Source of the DNA: Streptomyces sp. CG1
GTDB taxonomy: Bacteria > Actinomycetota > Actinomycetes > Streptomycetales > Streptomycetaceae
Reading direction: 5' to 3'
DNA: 64,000 nt
NCBI RefSeq assembly: GCF_041080625.1
Contig: NZ_CP163518.1
Span: 8,425,501 to 8,489,500 of the forward strand
Both the position numbers and the translations under genes were made by a program. The notes under the pieces were generated by a model, which did no database searches, was not told the DNA's origin, and worked only from the letters and a program-made list of their open reading frames with translations. Numbering within the stretch: the stretch's first letter is position 1; each line of letters starts with the position of its first letter. This document shows, piece after piece, positions 24,253 to 32,549 of the stretch.

Positions 24253-24363
24253 ACCGGTCGGCAGGACCACAGGGAACAGCGCGACACATGTGACACACAG
24301 GCCCGCCCCGCGGCAGACCCCCCACGCCCATGGCCGCGGGCAGGGCAGGCGCTCCATGTCACG

Positions 24364-24398
24364 AGCGGGCCACCGGGAATCCGCCCCGGTGGCCCGCT
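24364..24398. terminator. Strong terminator after the RNase gene
   Basis: AGCGGGCCACCGGG, 7-base loop, CCCGGTGGCCCGCT: perfect 14-bp arms, 112 bases after the RNase stop and also downstream of the minus-strand AfsA remnant. Confidence 0.85.
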
Positions 24399-24469
24399 GT
24401 CCTGCGCTACGGATGTGCCGAGCGCGGCACGGGGCTCCTGACGGACCTGGCAAGGAGGTCGGCGCGGCC

Positions 24470-24840
24470 CGGCCCCCGGCGGCCCGGGTCACGGCCTCGA
24501 GCAGCACGATGCCCGGCAGATGGTCGTGCGGATGGCCGAAGAAACACGGAGTCCGGGGTGTCCGTACGCAATTGGCAGCGCTGCGGCTCGGACGTGGGTG
24601 TGATGACGACGTCCCCGGGGCCGCTGTGGTCGGCCGGGGACGGCGTGACGAGCGGCGTCGGTGGCAGCGAGGCGGCGAACGTCCGCTGCGCGTCGGCGTA
24701 TTCCTCGCGCAGACGGTCGTGGATGACGTACCGGATCCCGGAGGAGCCGAGGAAGTCGCCTCGACACGGGCGGTCAGCCGGACCGTGCCGAGCCGGCGCC
24801 GGGTGATGTCGCTGCGTGACGCGCAGTTCGACGTCCGTGC
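24470..24840 (-). pseudogene. Decayed AfsA/ScbA-family (gamma-butyrolactone synthase-like) gene
   Basis: Minus-strand pieces in different frames make sense only when joined. They are RTDVELRV, then RRRLGTVRLTARVEA, then GDFLGSSGIRYVIHDRLREE followed by YADAQRTFAASLPPTPLV and PQRCQLRTDTPDS. After a further frameshift near 24545 comes FFGHPHDHLPGIVLLEAVTR. The last piece matches the start of the second hot-dog repeat of AfsA proteins (FFDHPxDHxPGMVLLEAxRQ), and the rest fits the inter-repeat segment. The first repeat and the end of the second are missing. AfsA enzymes make gamma-butyrolactone signals. At least three frameshifts mean it is a fossil. It fills most of the 780-base gap before the histidine kinase. 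Confidence 0.7.
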
Positions 24841-25035
24841 GTGCCGTGCGTGCGGTGCGCGGCCGGAAGACCGCCGGCGCGAAGGCACAGCGGGCTCACT
24901 CCCAGCCCCATGCGTCCGCGACGCGCGAGAGCCCCTGCTTCCCCGACTGCCGAAAGTCCATGCGGCCGCGACTTTGGTAGCCGATTCCGTGCGGGATGCG
25001 GCCGGCGCCCCGCGCCCTGCGTAGATTGGTCGACC

Positions 25036-26313
25036 GTGAACGAGAACGGGCTGGGCCACACCATGGCGAGCGAGGCAGGAGCCCGCCGGTGGATGCTGCC
25101 CTCGGCCCTGCTGCACGGGCTCGACCCCGACTCCGGCCCCGACGGCCGGCCGCCCCGGCGCACCGCACGGGACTGGGTCGTCGACACCTGCTGCTTCCTG
25201 CTGGCCGTCCTGCTGTACCTCGCGACCGCCGCCGTTCTGTTCGAGCACCCGGACGTGCCCGAAGGCCTCGTCGTCCTCGATGTGGTGCTCGGCGGCCTGT
25301 CCTGCGGCACCGTCTGGGTGCGCCGCCGCTGGCCGGTCGCTCTCGCGGCCGCGATGGTCGCCGTCGGCCTGGTGTCCTCCACCGCGGGCGGCGCGAGCCT
25401 GGTCGCCCTGTTCACCCTGGCCGTGCACCGGCCCTTCCGCTACGTCGCCTGGATCGGCGGGGTGAACCTGGCCCTCGTACCCCTCTACTACTGGCTGCGC
25501 CCGGACAACGACCTGCCCTACGCGGGATCGGTCGTGTTCGCCGTGCTGCTCGCCGTCTCCGTCATCGGCTGGGGCATGTTCGTACGCTCCAAGCGGCTGC
25601 TGATGCTGAGCCTGCGCGAACGGGCCCGCCGGGCGGAGAGCGAGGCCCGGCTGCGCGCCGAGCAGGCGCAGCGGCTCGCCCGTGAGGCCATCGCGCGCGA
25701 GATGCACGACGTCCTCGCCCACCGGCTCACCCTGCTCAGCGTGCACGCGGGCGCCCTGGAGTTCCGGCCGGACGCGCCGCGCGAGGAGATCGTCCGGGCC
25801 GCCGGGGTGATCCGGGAGAGCGCGCACGAGGCGCTGCAGGATCTGCGGGAGATCATCGGTGTCCTGCGGGCCGGGGAGTCCGAGGACACGGCCGGCGAGC
25901 GGCGCCAGCCGACCCTGGCCGCACTGGACGCCCTCGTCGCCGAATGCCGCGAGGCGGGCATGAAGGTAACCCTGGACCACCGCGTCGCCGACCCGGCCGC
26001 GGTCCCCGCCTCCGTGGGCCGCACCGCCTACCGCATCGCCCAGGAAGCGCTGACCAACGCCCGTAAACACGCCCCCGGCGCCGAGGTCACCCTGAGCCTC
26101 ACCGGTACCCCCGGCGACGGCCTCACCCTCACGGTCATCAACCCGCCGCCCACCGCCGAGCCCACGCTCGTCCCCGGCTCCGGCCAGGGCCTGATCGGCC
26201 TCACCGAACGCGCGACCCTCACCGGCGGCCGCCTGGAGCACGGCAGCACGGCCGACGGCGGGTTCGCGGTCCGGGCCTGGCTGCCGTGGGGACAGACCGG
26301 ACCGACGCCCTGA
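25036..26313 (+). CDS. Two-component sensor histidine kinase (NarL/DesK type)
   Basis: A 425-residue membrane kinase. Four to six helices occupy residues 47-180, a coiled coil RSKRLLMLSLRERARRAESE follows, then the HisKA_3 dimerisation box REAIAREMHDVLAHRL with H224. HATPase motifs: AYRIAQEALTNARKHAPG (N box) and GSGQGLIGLTERATLTGGRL (G boxes). It lacks an obvious extracellular sensor, so the stimulus is probably sensed in the membrane. The response regulator starts 63 bases downstream. I chose GTG 25036 because TAGATT (25022-25027) is a well-placed -10 box for a leaderless start; ATG 25063 is an alternative. Confidence 0.88.
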   Translation: MNENGLGHTMASEAGARRWMLPSALLHGLDPDSGPDGRPPRRTARDWVVDTCCFLLAVLLYLATAAVLFEHPDVPEGLVVLDVVLGGLSCGTVWVRRRWPVALAAAMVAVGLVSSTAGGASLVALFTLAVHRPFRYVAWIGGVNLALVPLYYWLRPDNDLPYAGSVVFAVLLAVSVIGWGMFVRSKRLLMLSLRERARRAESEARLRAEQAQRLAREAIAREMHDVLAHRLTLLSVHAGALEFRPDAPREEIVRAAGVIRESAHEALQDLREIIGVLRAGESEDTAGERRQPTLAALDALVAECREAGMKVTLDHRVADPAAVPASVGRTAYRIAQEALTNARKHAPGAEVTLSLTGTPGDGLTLTVINPPPTAEPTLVPGSGQGLIGLTERATLTGGRLEHGSTADGGFAVRAWLPWGQTGPTP

Positions 26314-26376
26314 CGACGACGCCCGTACGCCGATACACCCCCCACGCGCCGCCCGCACCGTGATTACGTAAGGCCC

Positions 26377-27048
26377 ATGACGCCGATCAGACTCCTCCTT
26401 GTCGACGACGACCCGCTGGTCCGGGCCGGACTGGCTCTGATGATCGGCGGGGCCGAGGACATCGAGATCGTCGGGGAGGCCGCGGACGGCGCCCAGGCCG
26501 AGGAACTCGTCGCGCAGACCCGGCCCGACGTCGTCCTCATGGACATCCGTATGCCGTCGGTGGACGGGCTCACCGCGACCGAGCGGCTGCGTGCACGGCC
26601 CGACGCCCCGCAGGTCGTGGTGCTCACCACCTTCCACGCCGACGAGCAGGTGCTGCACGCCCTGCGCGCGGGCGCCGCCGGATTCGTGCTGAAGGACACC
26701 CCGCCCGCCGAGATCGTCGACGCCGTGCGCCGGGTCGCGGCCGGCGATCCCGTGCTGTCGCCCGCCGTCACCCGGCAGTTGATGCGGCACGCCGCCGGCA
26801 GCGCCGCCGACGCACGCCAGGCACGCGCGCGTGACCGGCTCGCCGTTCTCAACGACCGCGAGCGCGAGGTCGCCGTCGCCGTCGGCCGCGGCCTCGCCAA
26901 CGCCGCGATCGCCGCCGACCTGTTCATGAGCGTGGCCACGGTCAAGACCCACGTCTCCCGCATCCTCGCCAAGCTCGACCTGGACAACCGGGTACAGATC
27001 GCGCTGCTGGCGTACGACGCCGGACTCCTCGAGGACGGCGGGCACTGA
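26377..27048 (+). CDS. NarL/FixJ-family response regulator
   Basis: A 223-residue regulator paired with the upstream kinase. Receiver domain: acidic pocket LLVDDDPLV (D10-D12), phosphorylation site VVLMDIRMPS (D56), Thr in VVLTTFHADE and Lys in GFVLKDTPP. The LuxR-type helix-turn-helix (about 155-215) has LNDREREVAVAVGRGLANA, IAADLFMSVATVKTHVSRIL and AKLDLDNRVQIALLAYDAG. The ATG at 26377 has no Shine-Dalgarno and follows TTACGTAA, so the mRNA may be leaderless with its own promoter. Targets are unknown; the P450 gene 78 bases downstream is a candidate. Confidence 0.92.
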   Translation: MTPIRLLLVDDDPLVRAGLALMIGGAEDIEIVGEAADGAQAEELVAQTRPDVVLMDIRMPSVDGLTATERLRARPDAPQVVVLTTFHADEQVLHALRAGAAGFVLKDTPPAEIVDAVRRVAAGDPVLSPAVTRQLMRHAAGSAADARQARARDRLAVLNDREREVAVAVGRGLANAAIAADLFMSVATVKTHVSRILAKLDLDNRVQIALLAYDAGLLEDGGH

Positions 27049-27126
27049 TCGCGCGCTCGGGACGTTGTCGGTGCATGGGGTGCTGAGTCCTGGCCTCGGG
27101 GGCCGCTACGGGAGGACGGGAAGGTC

Positions 27127-28308
27127 ATGGAACGGATCGATCTGGGGGAGTACGCCGACGAACTGCGCCGCGATCCGCACGCGGTGTACGCCCGGCTGCG
27201 CGAGCAGGGCCCGGTCCACCTCGTCCGGCCCCCGGGCGCCGAGGAGGGCTACGCGAGCTGGCTCGTCGTCGGATACGAGGAGGCGCGCGCCGCACTCGCC
27301 GACCCCCGCCTGTCCAAGGACGGCAGCAAGATCGATGTGCGGTTTCTCGACGAGGACCTGATCGGCCCGAACCTGCTCACCGTCGACCCACCGCAGCACA
27401 CCCGGCTGCGCGGCCTCGTCGCCCGCGCGTTCACGATGCGCCGGGTGGAGCGGCTGCGCCCGCGCATCCAGCAGATCACCGACGATCTGCTGGACGAGAT
27501 GCTGCCGGCCGGCCGGGCCGACCTCATCGGCGCCCTCGCCTATCCGCTGCCCATCACCGTCATCTGTGAACTGCTCGGCGTCCCCGAGATCGACCGCGAC
27601 GAGTTCCGCGGCATGTCGACGGAGGTGGTCGCACCGACCAACTCACAGACCGAGTACGACGCCATGGTCCGCCTCGCCGAGTACCTGACGGAGCTGATCG
27701 GGGACAAGCAGCGCTCCGGTCCGGCCGACGACCTGCTCAGCGACCTGATCCGCACCACCGCCGAGGACGGCGACCGGCTCTCGCCGGAGGAACTGCGCGG
27801 CATGGCCTTCCTGCTGCTGATCGCAGGCCATGAGACCACGGTCAACCTCATCGGCAACGGCGTCCTGGCCCTGCTCACCCACCCCGGCCAACTCGCCGCC
27901 CTGCGCGCCGACATGGGCCTGCTGGACGGCGCGATCGAGGAGATGCTCCGCTACGAAGGCCCGGTGGAGACCGCCACGTTCCGCTATGCCGCCGAGCCGA
28001 TGGAGATCGCAGGCGTCCCCGTCAAGCAGGGCGACCACGTGATGGTCGGCCTCACCGCGGCCCAGCGAGACGCCGTCCGCTACGCAGCACCGGACCGCTT
28101 CGACATCCGCCGTGACCCCCGCGGCCACCTGGCCTTCGGCCACGGCATCCACTTCTGCCTGGGCGCCCCCCTGGCCCGCCTGGAGGGCCGCACGGCCATA
28201 GCCACCCTCCTGCGCCGAGCCCCCGCCCTCACCCTCGACGGCCACCCCACCGACTGGCTCCCCGGCCTCCTGATGAGAGGCGTACGCACCCTGCCGGTCC
28301 GCTGGTAA
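27127..28308 (+). CDS. Cytochrome P450 monooxygenase (class I, CYP107-like)
   Basis: A 393-residue soluble P450. Oxygen-activation helix I AGHETT (233-238), ExxR in EEMLRYEG (271-275), and the haem loop FGHGIHFCLGAPLARLE with cysteine ligand C344. LTVDPPQHTRLRGLVARAF is the helix C motif. It needs a ferredoxin and reductase; neither is adjacent. An unusual detail is TAAQRDAVRYAAPDRFDI, where most members have ANRDPxxFxxPDxFD, suggesting a divergent meander before the haem loop. The substrate is unknown. It follows the two-component pair on the same strand and ends in a hairpin. Confidence 0.92.
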   Translation: MERIDLGEYADELRRDPHAVYARLREQGPVHLVRPPGAEEGYASWLVVGYEEARAALADPRLSKDGSKIDVRFLDEDLIGPNLLTVDPPQHTRLRGLVARAFTMRRVERLRPRIQQITDDLLDEMLPAGRADLIGALAYPLPITVICELLGVPEIDRDEFRGMSTEVVAPTNSQTEYDAMVRLAEYLTELIGDKQRSGPADDLLSDLIRTTAEDGDRLSPEELRGMAFLLLIAGHETTVNLIGNGVLALLTHPGQLAALRADMGLLDGAIEEMLRYEGPVETATFRYAAEPMEIAGVPVKQGDHVMVGLTAAQRDAVRYAAPDRFDIRRDPRGHLAFGHGIHFCLGAPLARLEGRTAIATLLRRAPALTLDGHPTDWLPGLLMRGVRTLPVRW

Positions 28309-28310
28309 CC

Positions 28311-28334
28311 GCAGACGCCTCCGCCTGCGTCTGC
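28311..28334 (+). terminator. Terminator after the P450 gene
   Basis: GCAGACGC, 8-base loop, GCGTCTGC, two bases after the stop codon. Confidence 0.65.
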
Positions 28335-28423
28335 ATCGCCGACGCGGCTGCCCACGCCGGTCGGCACCCGGCACCCGGCACTCGACCGATCGGCCCCCGG
28401 CCCTCGTCACATCGCGGGCGGGA

Positions 28424-29446
28424 TCAGGCCTGGGGCGCGCGGGGGCGGTCCGGGATCTCTGCGAGGGCCACCGGGCGGTGTTCGTGGCGGGAGAGTTCGC
28501 AGGCCTCGGCCACCCGGAGGGCCTGCAGGGCCTCGTGGCCGTCGCACGGGTTGGGACGCTCGCCGAGCACCACGTCCACGAAGGCGTTCAGCTCGGCGTC
28601 GTACGCGGGCCCGAACCGCTCCAGGAAGCCCGTCCACGGCTTGTCCGCGGGCGGGGGCCCGGTCGGCTCGGTGGACGCGATCGGCGTACGGTCGTCCAGG
28701 CCCACCACGACCGTGTCCTGCTCCCCGGCCAGCTCCATGCGCACGTCGTACCCGGCGCCGTTCAGCCGCGTCGCCGTGGCCGTGGCGAGCGTGCCGTCGT
28801 CCAGGGTGAGCAGCGCCGCGCCCGTGCCGACGTCGCCGGCCTCGCGGAACATCGCGGGCCCGCCGTCCGACCCGCACGCGTACACATCGGCCACCTCACG
28901 CCCCGTCACCCAGCGCAGCACGTCGAAGTCGTGGATCAGTGTGTCCCGGAACAGCCCGCCGGACAGCGCCAGCCACTCCGCCGGGGGAGGGGACTGGTCG
29001 CAGGTCATCGCGCGTACGGTGTGCAGCCGCCCGAGCCGCCCCGCGCGCACGGCCTCGCGGGCGCCCGCGTATCCCGCGTCGAAGCGCCGCTGGAACCCCA
29101 TCTGCAGGATCGTTCCCGCCGTCTCCACCTCGGCGAGCGCGGCCAGCGTGCCCGGCAGATCGAGCGCGATCGGCTTCTCGCAGAAGACCGGCAGGCCCGA
29201 GCGCGCCGCCCGCCCGATCAGCTCCGCATGGGCCGGCGTCGCGGTGGTGATCACCACCGCGTCCACGCCCCAGGTGAAGATCTCGTCCACCCCCGGTGCC
29301 GCCGTCTCGCCCAGCCGGTGCGCCAGCGCCTGCGCCCGCGCCGGATCCGCGTCCGTCAGGATCAGTGATCCGACGTCACGGTGGCGGCTGAGCGTTCTCG
29401 CGTGAAGGGTGCCGATGCGGCCCGTACCGATGACCCCGATGCGCAT
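28424..29446 (-). CDS. Gfo/Idh/MocA-family NAD(P)-dependent oxidoreductase (inositol dehydrogenase-like)
   Basis: A 340-residue sugar or cyclitol dehydrogenase. MRIGVIGTGRIGTLHARTL is the Rossmann GxGxxG motif, DAVVITTATPAHAELI follows, and VFCEKPIALDL carries the catalytic EKP lysine. GFQRRFDAGYAGAREAVRAG and LFRDTLIHDFDVLRWVTG (catalytic Asp-His) are typical of the IolG branch. It oxidises a hydroxyl on inositol or a sugar. Start ATG 29446; an upstream in-frame ATG would run into the GntR operator. It is divergent from the GntR gene, and the shared 18-bp operator suggests it belongs to the same sugar regulon as the ABC operon. Confidence 0.9.
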   Translation of the reverse strand: MRIGVIGTGRIGTLHARTLSRHRDVGSLILTDADPARAQALAHRLGETAAPGVDEIFTWGVDAVVITTATPAHAELIGRAARSGLPVFCEKPIALDLPGTLAALAEVETAGTILQMGFQRRFDAGYAGAREAVRAGRLGRLHTVRAMTCDQSPPPAEWLALSGGLFRDTLIHDFDVLRWVTGREVADVYACGSDGGPAMFREAGDVGTGAALLTLDDGTLATATATRLNGAGYDVRMELAGEQDTVVVGLDDRTPIASTEPTGPPPADKPWTGFLERFGPAYDAELNAFVDVVLGERPNPCDGHEALQALRVAEACELSRHEHRPVALAEIPDRPRAPQA

Positions 29447-29487
29447 GGAAACAAAGTGAGGGCGGAGCCCGGGCGCTGTCAATGTGT

Positions 29488-29505
29488 ATGTCCGGACAAT
29501 CGGAC
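29488..29505. promoter_or_regulatory. GntR operator, copy 1
   Basis: ATGTCCGGACAATCGGAC: a perfect 10-bp palindrome TGTCCGGACA (29489-29498) followed by a second CGGAC 8 bp on. It lies between the divergent oxidoreductase and GntR genes and differs from the copy at 30339 by a single base. Confidence 0.7.
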
Positions 29506-29549
29506 TACACAACTTCCCGTCAACCGATCACGGGGCTACGCTCGAGCCC

Positions 29550-30314
29550 GTGCCGAAACCAGATGTGGACCCGACCGTCGCGCTCGACCTCCGCGTGGAC
29601 CGTAGCTCCCCGGTGCCGCTGTACTTCCAGCTCTCCCAGCAGCTGGAGGCCGCCATCGAGCACGGCAGCCTCACCCCGGGCAGCCTGCTGGGCAACGAGA
29701 TCGAGCTTGCCGCGCGGCTCGGCCTGTCCCGGCCGACCGTCCGCCAGGCCATCCAGTCCCTCGTCGACAAGGGGCTCCTCGTGCGCCGCCGCGGCGTCGG
29801 TACGCAGGTGGTGCACAGCCAGGTCAAGCGACCGCTGGAGCTGAGCAGCCTCTACGACGACCTCGAGGCGGCCGGTCAGCGCCCCGCGACCAAGGTGCTG
29901 GTCAACACCGTGCTGCCGGCCGGCGCCACCGTCGCCGCCGCGCTCGGCGTCCCCGAGGGCAGCGATGTGCACCGCATCGAGCGGCTGCGTCTCGCCCACG
30001 GCGAGCCGATGGCGTACCTGATCAACCACCTCCCGACGGGCCTGCTCGACCTGGACACCGAGCAACTGGAGGCCACCGGCCTGTACCGCCTGATGCGCTC
30101 CGCCGGCATCACCCTGCACAGTGCCCGCCAGTCCATCGGCGCCCGCGCGGCCACGGCCGCCGAGGCCGAGCGGCTCGCCGAGGCCGAGGGAGCCCCGCTG
30201 CTCACCATGCAGCGCACCACCTTCGACGACACGGGCCGCGCGGTCGAGTTCGGTGACCACATCTACCGTCCGACGCGCTACTCCTTCGAGTTCCAGCTGC
30301 TCGTCCGGCCCTGA
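29550..30314 (+). CDS. GntR-family regulator, HutC subfamily with UTRA domain
   Basis: A 254-residue regulator. Winged helix: SPVPLYFQLSQQLEAAIEHG, ELAARLGLSRPTVRQAIQSL, VDKGLLVRRRGVGTQVVHS. UTRA effector domain: VPEGSDVHRIERLRLAHGEP, MAYLINHLPTGLLDL, SIGARAATAAEAERLAEAEG, RAVEFGDHIYRPTRYSFEF. UTRA domains bind small molecules, often sugar phosphates. The start GTG at 29550 lies 8 bases after TACGCT (29537-29542), a probable -10 of a leaderless mRNA. Identical operator sequences before and after the gene suggest that it controls itself, the oxidoreductase and the ABC operon. Confidence 0.9.
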   Translation: MPKPDVDPTVALDLRVDRSSPVPLYFQLSQQLEAAIEHGSLTPGSLLGNEIELAARLGLSRPTVRQAIQSLVDKGLLVRRRGVGTQVVHSQVKRPLELSSLYDDLEAAGQRPATKVLVNTVLPAGATVAAALGVPEGSDVHRIERLRLAHGEPMAYLINHLPTGLLDLDTEQLEATGLYRLMRSAGITLHSARQSIGARAATAAEAERLAEAEGAPLLTMQRTTFDDTGRAVEFGDHIYRPTRYSFEFQLLVRP

Positions 30315-30338
30315 CCGACGGCGGCCGGGCACGTCGCA

Positions 30339-30356
30339 ATGTCCGGACAAGCGGAC
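30339..30356. promoter_or_regulatory. GntR operator, copy 2, upstream of the sugar ABC operon
   Basis: ATGTCCGGACAAGCGGAC, 17 of 18 bases identical to the copy at 29488. It lies 137 bases before the binding-protein start, directly after the GntR gene. Confidence 0.7.
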
Positions 30357-30415
30357 GGGCGGCGGCACCCCCGGCTGTGTCATGAGTGTTCCCCGTGTTC
30401 GATACTGGAGCGTTT

Positions 30416-30442
30416 GGGGCTGCCGAGGTGATCGGCAGCCCC
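30416..30442 (+). promoter_or_regulatory. Hairpin in the leader of the sugar ABC operon
   Basis: GGGGCTGCCGA-GGTGA-TCGGCAGCCCC, perfect 11-bp arms, ending 50 bases before the binding-protein start and followed by TCTCG. It could attenuate or stabilise the transcript, or terminate read-through from the GntR gene; it lies after the operator. Confidence 0.55.
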
Positions 30443-30492
30443 TCTCGTCCGTCGGAACACAGCAAGAACACAGCAAGAAGGGGCACCGCCTC

Positions 30493-31497
30493 GTGGCACG
30501 GTTTCGGACCTGGGCAGTCATCGCGCTGGCAGGGACATCTTTGCTGTCCTTGTCGGCGTGCAGCAGCACCGGAGGCAAGCGGGCCGAGGACGCCCGCGCG
30601 GCCGCCGCGGCCCAGGGAAGAGCGGCGGTGAACACTCCGCGCTGGACGTTCGCGATGATCACCCACTCGGGAGACGGCGACACCTTCTGGGACATCGTGC
30701 AGAACGGCGCCAAGCAGGCCGCCGTCAAGGACAACATCAACTTCCTGTACTCGCACAACGACGCGGCCCAGCAGCAGGCCCAGCTGGTGGACGCGGCGGT
30801 CGACAAGAAGGTCGACGGCATCATCGTCACCCTCGCCAAGCCGGACGCCATGAAGGCCGCCGTGGCCCGCGCCGAGAAGGCCGGCATCCCGGTCGTCACG
30901 GTGAACTCCGGCTCCGCCGAGTCCAAGGCCTTCGGCGCCCTCACTCACATCGGCCAGGACGAGACCATCGCCGGCGAGGCCGTCGGCGACGAGCTGAACA
31001 AGCGCGGCAGGAAGAAGGCCCTGTGCGTGCTGCACGAGCAGGGCAACGTCGGCCACGAGCAGCGCTGCGACGGCGTCGCCAAGACCTTCCGCGGCACCCT
31101 GCAGAAGCTCTACGTCAACGGCACCAACATGCCCGACGTCCAGTCCGCGATCGAGGCCAAGCTCCAGGCCGACACCTCTCTCGACGCCGTGGTCACCCTC
31201 GGCGCCCCCTACGCCGACACCGCCGTGAAGGCGAAGGGCGACGCGGGCAGCAAGGCCGAGATCGACACCTTCGACCTCAACGCCCAGGTCGCCGCCGAGC
31301 TGAAGAACGGCACCCTGGGCTTCGCCGTGGACCAGCAGCCGTACCTCCAGGGCTACGAGGCGGTCGACCTGCTGTGGGCCTACAAGTACAACGGCGACGT
31401 CCTCGGCGGCGGCAAGCCGGTCCTGACCGGCCCGCAGATCATCACCAAGGACCAGGCTGCCGCGCTGGCCGCGTACACCGAGCGGGGCACCCGATGA
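30493..31497 (+). CDS. Sugar ABC transporter substrate-binding lipoprotein (ribose/inositol class)
   Basis: A 334-residue lipoprotein. The n-region is ARFRTW, the hydrophobic core ends in the lipobox LSLSAC (Cys lipidated), and the mature part is a Peripla_BP_4 fold: TFAMITHSGDGDTFWDIVQN, AAVDKKVDGIIVTLAKPDAM, AGIPVVTVNSG, DAVVTLGAPYADTAVKAKGD, GTLGFAVDQQPYLQGYEAVD. Members bind aldopentoses, inositol or similar. Start GTG 30493 with AAGAAGGGG upstream. Its stop overlaps the permease ATG (ATGA). The frame and spacing show one operon with permease, ATPase, kinase and a small membrane protein. Confidence 0.93.
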   Translation: MARFRTWAVIALAGTSLLSLSACSSTGGKRAEDARAAAAAQGRAAVNTPRWTFAMITHSGDGDTFWDIVQNGAKQAAVKDNINFLYSHNDAAQQQAQLVDAAVDKKVDGIIVTLAKPDAMKAAVARAEKAGIPVVTVNSGSAESKAFGALTHIGQDETIAGEAVGDELNKRGRKKALCVLHEQGNVGHEQRCDGVAKTFRGTLQKLYVNGTNMPDVQSAIEAKLQADTSLDAVVTLGAPYADTAVKAKGDAGSKAEIDTFDLNAQVAAELKNGTLGFAVDQQPYLQGYEAVDLLWAYKYNGDVLGGGKPVLTGPQIITKDQAAALAAYTERGTR

Positions 31498-32549
31498 GCG
31501 CGACGATCGACAGGACGGCCGATGAGAAATCGGCTGATGAAAGGATTCTGCAGACCTCTCCGCTGAAGAAGCTCCTCTCCCGCCCCGAACTGGGCTCGGT
31601 CGTCGGCGCCCTCGCCGTCTTCGTCTTCTTCGCCCTCGCCGCCGACGGCTTCCTCAATGCCGCCAGCCTCAGCACGGTCCTGTACGCCTCCTCGGCCATC
31701 GGCATCATGGCCGTACCCGTGGCCCTGCTGATGATCGGCGGCGAGTTCGACCTGTCGGCGGGCGTCCTGGTGACGTCGTCCGCGCTGATCTCCTCGATGT
31801 TCAGCTATCAGATGACGGCGAACACCTGGGTCGGCGTAGGAGTGTCCCTCCTCGTGACGCTGGCCATCGGCGCCTTCAACGGCTTCATGCTCACCCGCAC
31901 CAAGCTGCCCAGCTTCATCATCACGCTCGGCACCTTCCTGATGCTGACCGGTATGAACCTCGGCTTCACCAAGCTGATCGACGGCACGGTGTCGACGAAG
32001 ACCATCGGAGACATGGAGGGCTTCCCCTCCGCCCACGCCCTCTTCGCCTCGGCCCTCAGCGTCGGCGGCGTCGACTTCAAGGTCACGATCCTGTGGTGGC
32101 TGGGCCTGGTCGCCCTCGCCTCCTGGATCCTGCTGCGCACCCGCGCGGGCAACTGGATCTTCGCCGTCGGCGGCAACCAGGACGCGGCCCGCGCGGTCGG
32201 CGTCCCGGTCGCCAGGACCAAGATCGGCCTCTACATGGGCGTGGCGTTCGGCGCCTGGATCTCCGGCCAGCACCTGCTCTTCTCGTTCGACTCCGTCCAG
32301 TCCGGCGAAGGCGTCGGCAACGAGCTGATCTACATCATCGCGGCCGTCATCGGCGGCTGTCTGATCACCGGCGGCTACGGCAGCGCGATCGGCTCCGCCG
32401 TGGGCGCCTTCCTCTTCGGCATGACCAGCAAGGGCATCGTTTTCGCCGAGTGGAACCCCGACTGGTTCAAGTTCTTCCTCGGAGCGATGCTGCTCCTCGC
32501 GACCCTGCTCAACGCCTGGGTCAAGAAGCGCGCGGAGGCGACGACATGA
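31494..32549 (+). CDS. Sugar ABC transporter permease, RbsC/XylH family
   Basis: A 351-residue BPD_transp_2 permease with about nine to ten helices. [20 protein letters not shown] is the family signature just before [37 protein letters not shown] and [20 protein letters not shown] (the ATPase-contacting loop) follow, then [23 protein letters not shown] 31494 overlaps the upstream stop and its own stop overlaps the ATPase start, both as ATGA, so translation is coupled throughout. It should act as a homodimer in the membrane. Confidence 0.94.
   Translation: MSATIDRTADEKSADERILQTSPLKKLLSRPELGSVVGALAVFVFFALAADGFLNAASLSTVLYASSAIGIMAVPVALLMIGGEFDLSAGVLVTSSALISSMFSYQMTANTWVGVGVSLLVTLAIGAFNGFMLTRTKLPSFIITLGTFLMLTGMNLGFTKLIDGTVSTKTIGDMEGFPSAHALFASALSVGGVDFKVTILWWLGLVALASWILLRTRAGNWIFAVGGNQDAARAVGVPVARTKIGLYMGVAFGAWISGQHLLFSFDSVQSGEGVGNELIYIIAAVIGGCLITGGYGSAIGSAVGAFLFGMTSKGIVFAEWNPDWFKFFLGAMLLLATLLNAWVKKRAEATT

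Noticed and set aside
23767-27045. 1092-codon minus-strand frame
   Set aside because: It is antisense to the RNase, histidine kinase and response regulator genes and is open because of high GC. Only the AfsA-like part (24470-24840) carries real similarity, split over frames.
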